Source: Halobacteriales archaeon QS_5_70_15 (GTDB lineage: Archaea > Halobacteriota > Halobacteria > Halobacteriales > Haloarculaceae). Taken from it: a stretch of DNA of 9,170 nt. This document shows, in pieces, positions 1 to 5,776 of the stretch; position 1 is the first letter of the stretch, and every line of letters starts with the position of its first letter. The stretch is from positions 1-9,170 of the forward strand of contig PXRQ01000120.1 in the NCBI GenBank assembly GCA_003022005.1, in the 5' to 3' direction. Both the position numbers and the translations under genes were made by a program. Under the pieces are notes generated by a model. It was not told where the DNA came from, ran no database searches, and saw nothing but the letters and a program-made list of their open reading frames with translations.

Positions 1-58
1 CCGGTCGGACGGTCCGAAGGGTCAACCGCTCCCCTTCGAGGAAGGTCGGCCCCGGCAT
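1..58 (-). CDS. Partial CDS, probable GNAT N-acetyltransferase (N-terminus only)
   Basis: Only the first 19 codons are in the window; the gene runs off the left edge. The ATG is the complement of bases 56-58, and the reading starts MPGPTFLEGERLTLR. From memory of the family, this resembles the opening strand of haloarchaeal GNAT acetyltransferases, which often begin with MPGP, then a hydrophobic residue, then EGERV-LRT. Those enzymes transfer an acetyl group from acetyl-CoA to amines; the substrate cannot be guessed. The start is supported by a TATA-like element centred about 28 bases upstream, which fits a leaderless transcript. The acetyl-CoA-binding motif lies outside the window, so the family call rests on a short N-terminal resemblance only. 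Confidence 0.55.
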   Translation of the reverse strand, partial: MPGPTFLEGERLTLRTVRP

Positions 59-80
59 GCACCACCGTTTCCAATCCCAC

Positions 81-90
81 TACATAAGTA
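81..90 (-). promoter_or_regulatory. TATA-like promoter element of the left-edge GNAT-like gene
   Basis: The minus strand reads TACTTATGTA, centred about 28 bases upstream of the ATG at base 58. This is the spacing expected for a haloarchaeal TATA box driving a leaderless mRNA. It lies in a locally AT-rich patch (bases 78-105) inside otherwise GC-rich DNA. Confidence 0.55.
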
Positions 91-265
91 CAGAGGATTA
101 TTAACGAGTAGCAAGGGTGTCCTCTGCGATACGGAACGCATTCTCAGTATTCAACACGGACGTTCTCCCGACTTCTCGGTAGGTCGAATCGGGCCGTGTG
201 CATACAACGCGCGTGCCCAACACTTGACCCAGCAGTCTATGCGCCGTGTCGTGTTGGTTGTTAGC

Positions 266-653
266 ATGGATGATGCTGAGCCGGCCAGCTCGCCACTCGA
301 CGCAGCGACGGGGACCGTCGGCCAGCGAACGATCGAGGCGTTCTCCGTGCTGGGCAGCGAAACGCGCTTATCAATCCTGCTGGCGCTCTGGGAGGCATAC
401 GACCGTTTGAGGACGCCAACGCCGTCTCGTTTTCCGCGTTGCGCGAGCGGCTCGGCCGGCCGGATTCGGGCCAGTTCAACTATCACCTCTGGAAGCTCGA
501 AGGCCACTTCGTCCGGAAGACCGATGCTGGCTACGGACTCCGTCGCGCCAACGCTCCCGGGGGGTCACGACGGCCGTCGTCGGCGTTCTCGCCGTCATGC
601 ACGTCGTCGCGGCCGTCGGATGCGTCGCCGTCCTGACCGGCCCATGGCCCTGA
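266..653 (+). pseudogene. Frameshifted ArsR-type winged-helix regulator
   Basis: The frame from ATG 266 reads MDDAEPASSP and then a typical helix-turn-helix opening, TIEAFSVLGSETRLSILLAL, up to WEAYD at base 403. In that frame the sequence then becomes nonsense. Moving one base back at 403 restores a smooth continuation, PFEDANAVSFSALRERLGRP then DSGQFNYHLWKLEGHFVRKT, the recognition helix and wing of haloarchaeal ArsR-like wHTH proteins. One C appears to be missing from a C run at 403-404. A second break probably lies in the six-G run at 559-564. One extra G there would give a hydrophobic segment, TTAVVGVLAVMHVVAAVGCV, ending at TGA 651-653, perhaps a membrane helix. A TTG start at 224 is possible, but ATG 266 has a weak TATA-like CTATG about 28 bases upstream. 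The intact form would have been a DNA-binding transcription regulator. This may be a true pseudogene, or two homopolymer sequencing errors could hide a working gene. Confidence 0.65.
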
Positions 654-920
654 CCGGTCCGGCCGCCCGCGCCCCCGAACCGCGGCCCCGAGTATCGCCC
701 GTCCACAGTCGATCGGTGTCCCCGCAGTGGCCACGGGCCTCGATGACGAGGCGTGCCCGACACCGTGTGAGGGGTGCGACCGGGGACCACTAATCGTCGT
801 ACGACCGGAGTCACGCACCGCCGACCGTTCCACGACCGCGACACGGGCGGTTCCGCGCCGATGGCGTTCGATGTTTGCATATCGAATCGGTTATCGGAAA
901 TAATATACGCACTCGAAATC
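654..920. other. Gene-free stretch with possible coding remnant and an inverted repeat
   Basis: No convincing open gene is seen here. One plus-strand frame (codons starting at 754) reads CPTPCEGCDRGPLIVVRPE with good GC-rich third positions. It contains a C-x3-C-x2-C cluster, so it could be a decayed zinc-ribbon tail of the broken regulator upstream; this is weak. Further right, TTCGAT (867-872) and ATCGAA (881-886) form an inverted repeat with an 8-base spacer. An AT-rich patch follows (891-907, including AATAATATA). These probably belong to the control region of the gene starting at 951. Confidence 0.4.
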
Positions 921-927
921 CTTATCT
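921..927 (+). promoter_or_regulatory. TATA-like element for the 951-1805 regulator
   Basis: CTTATCT is centred about 27 bases before the ATG at 951, the right spacing for a leaderless haloarchaeal transcript. An alternative AT-rich element, AATAATATA, lies further upstream and would give a short leader instead. Confidence 0.5.
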
Positions 928-929
928 CC

Positions 930-941
930 CTACATTTGTAG
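930..941. promoter_or_regulatory. Palindromic operator candidate CTACATTTGTAG
   Basis: CTACA and TGTAG are perfect inverted arms around a TT centre. The site sits between the TATA-like element and the start codon at 951, over the expected transcription start region. A dimeric repressor bound here would block initiation. The gene it precedes encodes a helix-turn-helix protein, so self-repression is a natural guess, but nothing in the sequence proves it. Confidence 0.5.
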
Positions 942-950
942 GATGCCCAC

Positions 951-1805
951 ATGAGCCGTACGGGGGGAGAGCAGTCGACGCCGAGAGCCATCATTCACAA
1001 GCGGATACTCGACGCCGCCGAGTCGGAGCCGGACGCCTCGATGACGGAGATCGCGGACGGGATCGGCGGGGCGTCCACGGAACTGGTCGAGCGGGTACTC
1101 GAACAGTACGGGGACCCGGCGGAGGACCAGCAGGAGAGTCGGGCCGATACCCAGGATCCACAGGAGGTGACCATGGACGAACACGACAGTCAGAACGAGC
1201 AGGGAGAGACGGCGTCGACGACGGACGGGTCCGTGTCGGAGGCGCGGGCCGACGAGAACGGTCGAAGGGACGTGGATCGCTCGGAACTGACCGAGCGACA
1301 GCTGAAGACGCTCCGTCTCATCGACGAGGTGCCGGACGCGTCACAGAGCGACCTCGCGGAGGAGTTCGACGTGACGCGGGTCACGATCAGTCGCCGGCTG
1401 AACGACATACCCGGATTCGACTGGAGCCGGCGGCGGGAGATCGCATCGGAGATCCTGAACGGCGGCGACCTACGAGAGACCAACGAGCAGGAGCAGTCCG
1501 GGCAGTCGGGTGGACGGGAGCAGCCCGAGCAGTCGAACGACCGGGAGGGGTCCGGGCAGTCAGACGAACGAGAGCGGTCGGGACAGTCAGCCGAACCCGA
1601 GACGCTCGACCGACGCCTCGATGCCCTCGAACGACGGGTCGATGAGATCGAGACGACGCCGGATGATCAGGTCGAGACGACGCCGGACGCCTCGTCCCCG
1701 GGGATCGGACCCGAACTCGCACACAAGGTCGTCCACGCCGCCATGACCTCGGACCTGATCGACGAGGAGGAGGAGCTCCGATTGCTGCGGGAGCTGATGC
1801 GCTGA
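951..1805 (+). CDS. Haloarchaeal DNA-binding protein with two winged-helix domains
   Basis: The 284-residue acidic protein has a modular layout. Residues about 12-54 form a first helical domain (AIIHKRILDAA through LVERVLEQYG). Residues about 60-110 are an acidic, probably disordered linker. Residues about 112-168 form a classic winged helix: LTERQLKTLRLIDEVPDASQ leads into SDLAEEFDVTRVTISRRL, where the last part looks like the recognition helix. Residues 179-213 are a Ser/Gln/Glu/Arg repeat. Residues about 219-234 (LDRRLDALERRVDEIE) form a short coiled coil suited to dimerisation, followed by two ETTPD repeats and a charged C-terminal helix. The design suggests a soluble, dimeric DNA-binding regulator; the effector and targets are unknown. 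ATG 951 is favoured because a TATA-like element lies 27 bases before it. It stands alone, with the broken regulator upstream and L15e convergent downstream. I recall similar two-domain proteins in haloarchaea but know no named member. Confidence 0.85.
   Translation: MSRTGGEQSTPRAIIHKRILDAAESEPDASMTEIADGIGGASTELVERVLEQYGDPAEDQQESRADTQDPQEVTMDEHDSQNEQGETASTTDGSVSEARADENGRRDVDRSELTERQLKTLRLIDEVPDASQSDLAEEFDVTRVTISRRLNDIPGFDWSRRREIASEILNGGDLRETNEQEQSGQSGGREQPEQSNDREGSGQSDERERSGQSAEPETLDRRLDALERRVDEIETTPDDQVETTPDASSPGIGPELAHKVVHAAMTSDLIDEEEELRLLRELMR
1485..1589 (+). repeat. Degenerate in-frame repeat coding a polar linker
   Basis: Four imperfect units with the pattern (E/R)-x-SGQS or EQS followed by GGR, NDR or DER occupy residues 179-213 of the winged-helix protein. 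At DNA level, GGGCAGTC or close variants recur roughly every 27-33 bases. Such in-frame repeats expand or contract easily, so linker length probably varies between relatives. Confidence 0.7.
1648..1687 (+). repeat. 16-bp direct repeat, 24-base period, inside the winged-helix gene
   Basis: TCGAGACGACGCCGGA occurs at 1648-1663 and again at 1672-1687. The 24-base offset keeps the reading frame and gives two ETTPD units at residues 234-246, just after the coiled coil. Confidence 0.8.
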
Positions 1806-2033
1806 GCGGGACCGGAGTCCGGAACCGGGAGGAGGACGGTCGTTGAGCCGACTCCTCGAGGAACGAACTCGCCGGGTGGGAAGTCGTGGCTGCCGTCGAT
1901 GGGTGCCACTACGTCCCGGTACGTGTCGCGGGTGCCGAGGCCGAAACCGGTCGTACTGTGCGTGTCGGCCGAAGCACTGCCGCCGCTCGGCGGGACGATC
2001 GGGATAGGTCCGGACGGAACACTACTGGCTACG
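1806..2033. other. Convergent intergenic region with two small inverted repeats
   Basis: Two genes end facing each other across these 228 bases, and no gene is supported between them. CCGGA-G-TCCGG (1812-1822) follows the plus-strand stop codon by 6 bases. The perfect palindrome TCCTCGAGGA is at 1853-1862. Either could form a small hairpin near an mRNA 3' end, but there is no T-tract, and chance palindromes are common at this GC. Confidence 0.35.
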
Positions 2034-2624
2034 CTACTTCCCGCGGCGGCCGTCGCTGCGGAGGCTCGGACGCGTGTGCTCGGTGCCCTTGCCGCGACCG
2101 CCCATGCCCCGGCTCCGGACGCCGGCGCCGGTCTTGCCGCGGAACGGCCGCCCGCGCTGGGTGTCGTCGCAGATCCAGTTGAGGTCGTCGTCGTTCTCGA
2201 TGGCGGGGTGCTCGGGGTCGAGCAGGATCACCTCGTGCCACTTGCGCGAGCCGTCCTCGCCGACCCAGTAGGAGTTGAGCACGCGGAGGTTGGGGTACTT
2301 CCGCGCGGCGCGTTCCTCGGCGATGCGCTGGATGGACTTCCGGCGGGTGATCTTGTTGACGCCCTGACGCTTCGAGCGCCGGCCGGCCTTGAACCGCTGC
2401 TTGCGGGCGGTCCCCTTGCGGACCGCGACGCGGGCGACCACGACGCCCTGCTTTGCCTTGTAGCCCTGCGAGCGGGCCTTGTCGAGCCGCGTGGGGCGCT
2501 CGATGCGCTCGACGGCGCCCAGGTCGCGCCACTCCTGCTGTCGTTGCCATTGGAGTTCGGCGAGCTTCCCCTCCTTCGGGGTCCGCCACGCCTCTCGGAT
2601 GTGCGAGTAGAAGCTTCGTACCAT
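2034..2624 (-). CDS. rpl15e: 50S ribosomal protein L15e
   Basis: The 196-residue product is the archaeal/eukaryal L15e, a core protein of the large ribosomal subunit that binds 23S rRNA. The family is recognisable throughout. It opens with [13 protein letters not shown], and has the hallmark segment [20 protein letters not shown] at residues 49-68. A basic RNA-binding stretch spans about 69-110 ([36 protein letters not shown]). Then come [20 protein letters not shown] at 116-135, [10 protein letters not shown], and a flexible Gly/Arg-rich tail ending RSDGRRGK. Length is normal for archaea. The ATG is the complement of 2622-2624 and is preceded by GGTGA, a match to the 3' end of 16S rRNA, so the mRNA probably has a leader. 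The gene is not in a visible ribosomal operon; its neighbours are regulators. The region upstream contains three inverted repeats that could be regulatory. Confidence 0.97.
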   Translation of the reverse strand: MVRSFYSHIREAWRTPKEGKLAELQWQRQQEWRDLGAVERIERPTRLDKARSQGYKAKQGVVVARVAVRKGTARKQRFKAGRRSKRQGVNKITRRKSIQRIAEERAARKYPNLRVLNSYWVGEDGSRKWHEVILLDPEHPAIENDDDLNWICDDTQRGRPFRGKTGAGVRSRGMGGRGKGTEHTRPSLRSDGRRGK

Positions 2625-2630
2625 GTGCTG

Positions 2631-2635
2631 TCACC
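2631..2635 (-). promoter_or_regulatory. Ribosome-binding site of L15e
   Basis: The minus strand reads GGTGA, with a 6-base spacer to the ATG at 2624. It pairs with the conserved CACCTCC end of archaeal 16S rRNA. This supports the chosen start and implies a transcript with a 5' leader, which is less usual in haloarchaea than leaderless starts. Confidence 0.6.
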
Positions 2636-2645
2636 ACGGGCGTTG

Positions 2646-2748
2646 GTGGTTCAGTTCCGCGCCCGGGGGCGGGAACCACATCCCGTCCTGCCGTAGCAGG
2701 TGCCCGCTGGTGCCCGTCGTCCAGCGAGTTACCCGGGGTTCGACGCTG
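2646..2748. promoter_or_regulatory. Three consecutive inverted repeats upstream of L15e
   Basis: Three possible hairpins lie in about 100 bases. The arms are GTGGTTC (2646-2652) with GAACCAC (2673-2679); CCTGC (2687-2691) with GCAGG (2696-2700) around a CGTA loop; and CCAGCG (2721-2726) with CGCTGG (2743-2748). The first has an inner GC-rich stem (CGCCC/GGGCG) and ends about 10 bases before the L15e ribosome-binding site. On the minus strand this could be a structured 5' leader, a site for translational feedback, or a small RNA. It does not fit a tRNA cloverleaf. Whether it is transcribed depends on which upstream promoter is used. Confidence 0.45.
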
Positions 2749-2801
2749 GCGTACTTAGGGACTTCGAAGCCGCGTCGAGCCCCGCGTGAGAAACAGTAAA
2801 G
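2749..2801 (-). promoter_or_regulatory. Candidate promoter elements for L15e
   Basis: Two minus-strand TATA-like elements are possible: CCTAAGTAC in 2750-2758, and CTTTACTGTTTC in 2789-2801. The first would start transcription near 2727, giving a leader of roughly 100 bases. The second would start near 2768, giving roughly 145 bases that include all three inverted repeats. The sequence does not decide between them. Confidence 0.35.
2791..2800 (+). promoter_or_regulatory. TATA-like element for the membrane winged-helix gene
   Basis: AACAGTAAAG-like sequence stands out in GC-rich surroundings. It lies about 41 bases before the chosen GTG at 2837, which would leave a short leader of about 15 bases, enough to hold the ribosome-binding site at 2826-2831. 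It overlaps a candidate minus-strand element for L15e, so the two genes may share a divergent promoter. Confidence 0.35.
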
Positions 2802-2825
2802 TGCGGCTGACGGAACACCCCGTGT

Positions 2826-2831
2826 GGGAGG
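2826..2831 (+). promoter_or_regulatory. Ribosome-binding site deciding the GTG start at 2837
   Basis: GGGAGG lies 5 bases before GTG 2837 and complements the 16S rRNA 3' end. Other in-frame GTG codons at 2786, 2801 and 2822 lack such a site, so 2837 is preferred. Confidence 0.6.
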
Positions 2832-2836
2832 ATACC

Positions 2837-3409
2837 GTGAGTCACGGGAGATCCACACCACTGGACCGGTCGTCGCCCCGGCCGAACGACGTGTTCGACA
2901 TGATCGGCAACCGCCGTCGCCGGTACGCGCTCCACCACCTCAAGCGCCGTTCCGGGCCGGTATCGCTCGCGGCGCTCTCGCGGCAGGTGACGGCCTGGGA
3001 ACGGGGGGTCGATCCCGGGGGACTCACGTACGAGGACCGCAAGAGCGCCCACACCTCCCTCTCGCAGTTCCACCTCCCGAAGATGCACGAGGCCGGACTC
3101 GTCGAGTTCGACCCGGAGGAGGGCGTCGTCCGGCTGACCGAGACGGGCGCCGAGGTCGAGGTCTACATCGAGACGGTGGCCGGCCGGGAGCTCCCGTGGC
3201 ACCGCTACTTCCTGCTGCTCTCGGTGCTCTCGGTCGGTCTCGTCCTCGCCGTGGCCGTGGGGGCCCCGGGCCTCGCCGGGGTGCCGGCTCTCGCCCTGGC
3301 GGGGCTGGTCGCCGCCGCGTTCCTCTGCTCCTCGCTCGCCTTCCTCTACGACTCGCGGTACCGGATGCGCGTAGGGGGCCAGGAGGTTCCACCGGAGACG
3401 GAGGCCTGA
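2837..3409 (+). CDS. Winged-helix protein with two C-terminal membrane segments (DUF7344-like)
   Basis: With the GTG at 2837, the product has 190 residues. The N-terminal two thirds read as a haloarchaeal winged helix: NDVFDMIGNRRRRYALHHLK is the characteristic opening. SLAALSRQVTAWE, a conserved-looking acidic helix, and LPKMHEAGLVEFDPEEGVVR then form the recognition region and wing. TETGAEVEVYIETV follows. Residues about 124-143 (FLLLSVLSVGLVLAVAVGA) and 146-171 (GVPALALAGLVAAAFLCSSL) are two hydrophobic segments separated by a short turn, then a basic tail. The protein should therefore be membrane-anchored with its DNA-binding domain in the cytoplasm. I recall this architecture as the haloarchaeal DUF7344 family; its members are mostly of unknown function, presumably regulators. 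It is divergent from L15e and convergent with RIO2, so it appears to be a single-gene unit. Function beyond DNA binding is not shown. Confidence 0.85.
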   Translation: MSHGRSTPLDRSSPRPNDVFDMIGNRRRRYALHHLKRRSGPVSLAALSRQVTAWERGVDPGGLTYEDRKSAHTSLSQFHLPKMHEAGLVEFDPEEGVVRLTETGAEVEVYIETVAGRELPWHRYFLLLSVLSVGLVLAVAVGAPGLAGVPALALAGLVAAAFLCSSLAFLYDSRYRMRVGGQEVPPETEA

Positions 3410-3631
3410 GCGGGGCTCCGGACGACGGCCCGGCCGGCCGAACTGCGAGCGGTACGAACGCCCGAACCACCGGGTCTCGGATCGATCTCTACCGGCGAAC
3501 CGCTCGAAACGACGCACCACAGCTCCTCTGTAGCCGGTGTAGTCTCGACGTCTCGAACGCGGGTTCGCTATCCCGACATGTGGTTTATGCGTGTCGACAC
3601 GCCGGTCCCATCGGGTCGGCCTCGCCCGTCC
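3410..3631. other. Convergent intergenic region with a 14-bp palindrome
   Basis: The upstream plus-strand gene and RIO2 end facing each other here. GCGTGTCGACACGC (3589-3602) is a perfect palindrome about 30 bases past the RIO2 stop codon and might act in 3'-end formation on either strand. TTTATG at 3584-3589 looks TATA-like on the plus strand but leads only into sequence antisense to RIO2. No gene is supported. Confidence 0.35.
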
Positions 3632-4540
3632 TCAGGGGAACTCGCGGACGCTCTCGAAGGTGCCGTCGACGATCGCCCGGGCGACGGGGGTCGCGTCCAG
3701 TTCCTCGGGCACGCGCGAGGGGTGTTTCCGCCGGATGTAGCTCAGCAGGTTCGAAACGTCGCGCTCGAGGAGTTCGTCGGCGTTCTCGTGGGTGGTCGGC
3801 ACCGCCTGCGGCCAGTCGAACACCGTGACGCCCGACCCGGCGACAGCGACGTTGTACTCGGACATGTCCGCGTGGACGTACCCGCCCTCGTACGCCGCTG
3901 CGACCTCCTCCAGCACGAGGTCGAGCACGGGGAGGGCCTGTGCGGGGTCGAGTTTCGCCCGCGAGAGCTCCACGCCCTCCAGCTTCTCCATAAGGATGGC
4001 GTGGCGGTTCTGATCGACCGGTCGCGGCACCCGGACGTCGGGGTAGAGCGTCTCGAGGGCCTCGTACTCGCGCTCGGCGGCCTTCCGTGCCGTGTAGAAC
4101 CAGGAGATGTGCTCGTTGTCGCTGGTGTAGTCCCGCTCCTTCCGGACCTCGCGGAAGTCCGTGTACCCCTCGCGGTGGAACTTCAGGGCGAGCGGCTTGT
4201 ACGACCGGGCCTCGTAGACGTCGCTCTCCTTGCCCACGCCGAGGGGCGCGCCGACGCCGTCGATGCTGTCCCGCTCGGCGAACGTCCGGAGCGCGAGCGC
4301 GTCGTACCCCTCGAACGTGAGCCGGAACCCCGTGTACTGGATCGTCTTGCGCTCTACCAGCCCGCGGTCCTCGCAGCGGTCGAGCCGGTACTCGACCTCG
4401 TCGCCGTCCAGCCGGGAGAACTCGGGGAGCTTTCCCTCGGCGACCCACCGGGAGAAGCGCATCCCGTGCTCGAGTCCTGAGAGGAGGTAGAAGTCCCCGG
4501 GTTCGAGCTCGGCCATCTCGCCGGCGACGTTCCGGACCAT
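3632..4540 (-). CDS. rio2: RIO2-type serine/threonine protein kinase
   Basis: The 302-residue protein is a full-length archaeal RIO2, an atypical kinase/ATPase that in characterised systems acts in maturation of the small ribosomal subunit. Residues about 8-88 form the winged helix that distinguishes RIO2 from RIO1 (LEPGDFYLLSGLEHGMRFSR, LDRCEDRGLVERKTIQYTGF). The kinase part shows the ATP-binding loop GVGKESDVYEA (101-111), the nucleotide-contacting lysine ALKFHREG (K120), and the linker VPRPVDQNRHAILMEKLEG (171-189). The catalytic loop is HADMSEYNV (223-231, with D225 and N230), and the metal-binding motif is VFDWPQAV (D242). All catalytic residues are present. The C-terminal helix carries ERDVSNLLSYIRRKH. 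ATG 4540 is supported by a TATA-like element 29 bases upstream; the ATG at residue 9 is less likely. It lies 94 bases downstream of the hydrolase gene on the same strand but has its own promoter. Confidence 0.96.
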   Translation of the reverse strand: MVRNVAGEMAELEPGDFYLLSGLEHGMRFSRWVAEGKLPEFSRLDGDEVEYRLDRCEDRGLVERKTIQYTGFRLTFEGYDALALRTFAERDSIDGVGAPLGVGKESDVYEARSYKPLALKFHREGYTDFREVRKERDYTSDNEHISWFYTARKAAEREYEALETLYPDVRVPRPVDQNRHAILMEKLEGVELSRAKLDPAQALPVLDLVLEEVAAAYEGGYVHADMSEYNVAVAGSGVTVFDWPQAVPTTHENADELLERDVSNLLSYIRRKHPSRVPEELDATPVARAIVDGTFESVREFP

Positions 4541-4564
4541 TCTGGCGAGGGTAGCCGGTCGGTA

Positions 4565-4574
4565 CGTAAAAACG
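4565..4574 (-). promoter_or_regulatory. TATA-like element of rio2
   Basis: The minus strand reads CGTTTTTACG, centred about 29 bases before the ATG at 4540. The fit to a leaderless haloarchaeal promoter is good. It shows that rio2 does not depend on read-through from the hydrolase gene. Confidence 0.6.
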
Positions 4575-4577
4575 GCG

Positions 4578-4591
4578 CGAGTCCGGACTCG
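4578..4591. promoter_or_regulatory. Perfect 14-bp palindrome next to the rio2 TATA element
   Basis: CGAGTCCGGACTCG is its own reverse complement and lies 4 bases upstream of the rio2 TATA-like element, where the TFB-recognition element and activator or repressor sites fall. It could instead be a hairpin at the 3' end of the upstream hydrolase mRNA, whose stop codon is about 45 bases away. Which of these applies is not decidable here. Confidence 0.4.
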
Positions 4592-4634
4592 AACGAGCCT
4601 AAATCGTATGCCGCGATATCGAACCGCTACGCGA

Positions 4635-5615
4635 TCATCCCCTCGGCGGACGACCGGGTGCCGCTTCGATCCTCGTACGGACGCTCGCCGCGATCTCGTC
4701 GAACGCCGCGTCCGCCCCGGCCACGTCGCCGGTCAGCGAGCAGAACCCGTGGGCGAGTGACGGGAAGTGGTGGGCGTCGACCCCGGCGTGTTCCCCCAGC
4801 CAGTCGGCGTACGCCCGGCCCTCGTCCCGGAGCGGGTCGTGGCCGGCCGTCGCCACCACGCCCGGCGTCGCCCCGGACAGCGCGTCCGGCGCCCGCAGGA
4901 CTGACGCGAACGGGTGGTGCTCGTCGGCCGGCGAGCGGAGGTACCGCTCCCAGAACCACTCCATGTCCCGGCGCGTGAGGAGGGGACCGTCCGCGTTCTC
5001 CCGGTAGGAGTCGGTCGCGAACGAGCGGTCCGTGATGGGATACAGCAGGACCTGACACGCGAACGGCGGGCGGCCCTCGCTCGCGGCGTACAGGGCCGTC
5101 GCGGCCGCGAGGTTCCCGCCCGCGGAGGTCCCCGCGACGCCGACCCGTGCGGGGTCCGCACCGAGGCTCTCGGCGCGGGCCCGGACCCACTCGACGGCCA
5201 CGCTCGCGTCCTCCAGCGCGGCCGGGAACGGGTGTTCCGGGGCGAGGCGGTAGTCGACGCTCGCCACCACGCAGCCGACCCGGTCTGCGAGTTCCCGGCA
5301 GATGTCCTCCGCCGAATCGAGCGTCCCCAGCACCCAGCCGCCGCCGTGGTAGAAGACGAGCGCTGGCAGGGGCGCCCCGGCGTCCGTCGCCGCGTCCGGC
5401 CGGTAGACCCGCAACGGGAGGTCACCGCCCGGTCCGTCGACGGCGATGTCCCGCACCGTCGCCATCGCGGGCCCGTCGCCCGCGGAGAACAGTTCGTCCT
5501 CGAGTCGCCGGGCGCTCTCGACGCTCAGGGCGTGCCACGGCGGGACGCCCTGCGCCTCGAACTCGTCGACGACCGCCCGCAGTTCGGTGTCGAGGGGTTC
5601 GGTCTCGTCGGTCAT
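4635..5615 (-). CDS. HSL-family alpha/beta hydrolase (esterase; possible kynurenine formamidase)
   Basis: The 326-residue enzyme has the full signature of the hormone-sensitive-lipase (GDXG) family. The oxyanion-hole motif HGGGW is at residues 90-94, SVDYRLAPEHPFPAALED follows at 119-136, the nucleophile elbow GTSAGG has S164, and the acid is D260 in GHDPLRDEG. The catalytic base is H289 in LAHGF. An N-terminal cap (residues about 1-50) is typical. The protein is cytoplasmic, with no signal peptide, and hydrolyses ester or related bonds of small substrates. Start: the open frame extends upstream to 5750, but ATG 5615 begins MTDETEPLD, a normal acidic haloarchaeal N-terminus; the upstream part looks non-coding. 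It is divergent from kynureninase across 161 bases. Kynurenine formamidases of this fold also use HGG-x-W and a Ser-Asp-His triad, so it may supply kynurenine to its neighbour. A general carboxylesterase is equally possible. Confidence 0.9.
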   Translation of the reverse strand: MTDETEPLDTELRAVVDEFEAQGVPPWHALSVESARRLEDELFSAGDGPAMATVRDIAVDGPGGDLPLRVYRPDAATDAGAPLPALVFYHGGGWVLGTLDSAEDICRELADRVGCVVASVDYRLAPEHPFPAALEDASVAVEWVRARAESLGADPARVGVAGTSAGGNLAAATALYAASEGRPPFACQVLLYPITDRSFATDSYRENADGPLLTRRDMEWFWERYLRSPADEHHPFASVLRAPDALSGATPGVVATAGHDPLRDEGRAYADWLGEHAGVDAHHFPSLAHGFCSLTGDVAGADAAFDEIAASVRTRIEAAPGRPPRG

Positions 5616-5776
5616 ACGTGTCACTGTGTGCCAGAGACCCTCAAGCTTCCGTGCCGTCCGTTCGGCGGTCGCGGCGTTCGCCCGCTCGCCGCGGGGCGAG
5701 AGGGTCGTCCCCGTGACGGCACTGCTCCGGCGTTCCACGGCGCAAGACACAACCCCCGGCCGCCCGGCGACGGGGT
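5616..5776. promoter_or_regulatory. Divergent control region between hydrolase and kynureninase
   Basis: The 161 bases must hold promoters for both genes, but no strong TATA box is visible. On the minus strand, GAAGCTTGA (around 5641-5649) is about 29 bases before the hydrolase ATG and is a weak candidate. CTCGCC (5685-5690) and GGCGAG (5695-5700) form a hairpin or operator-like inverted repeat near the middle. Coordinated control of the pair is possible but unproven. Confidence 0.35.

Noticed and set aside
875..1645. Plus-strand open frame in another phase over the winged-helix gene
   Set aside because: It is Gly/Arg-rich with no domain, while the overlapping frame has two clear helical domains and a well-placed promoter.
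1899..2696. Plus-strand open frame opposite L15e (265 codons)
   Set aside because: L15e on the minus strand is certain, and the plus-strand reading is the low-complexity Ala/Leu/Val/Arg shadow expected from it.
2641..2760. tRNA or other known structural RNA in the L15e upstream hairpins
   Set aside because: Three separate hairpins are present but there is no closing acceptor stem or T-loop consensus. It was kept only as a possible leader.
3531..3580. tRNA-like T-arm near 3558-3575 (GGGTTCGCTATCCC)
   Set aside because: The stem pairs poorly, and no matching D-arm, anticodon arm or acceptor stem can be found around it on either strand.
3584..3589. TTTATG as a plus-strand promoter
   Set aside because: It leads only into sequence antisense to rio2 and has no gene downstream; a chance match is likely.
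3578..4480. Long plus-strand open frame opposite rio2 (300 codons)
   Set aside because: It lies antisense to a fully conserved RIO2 with all catalytic motifs. Its translation has no recognisable domain; long antisense frames are normal in high-GC genomes.
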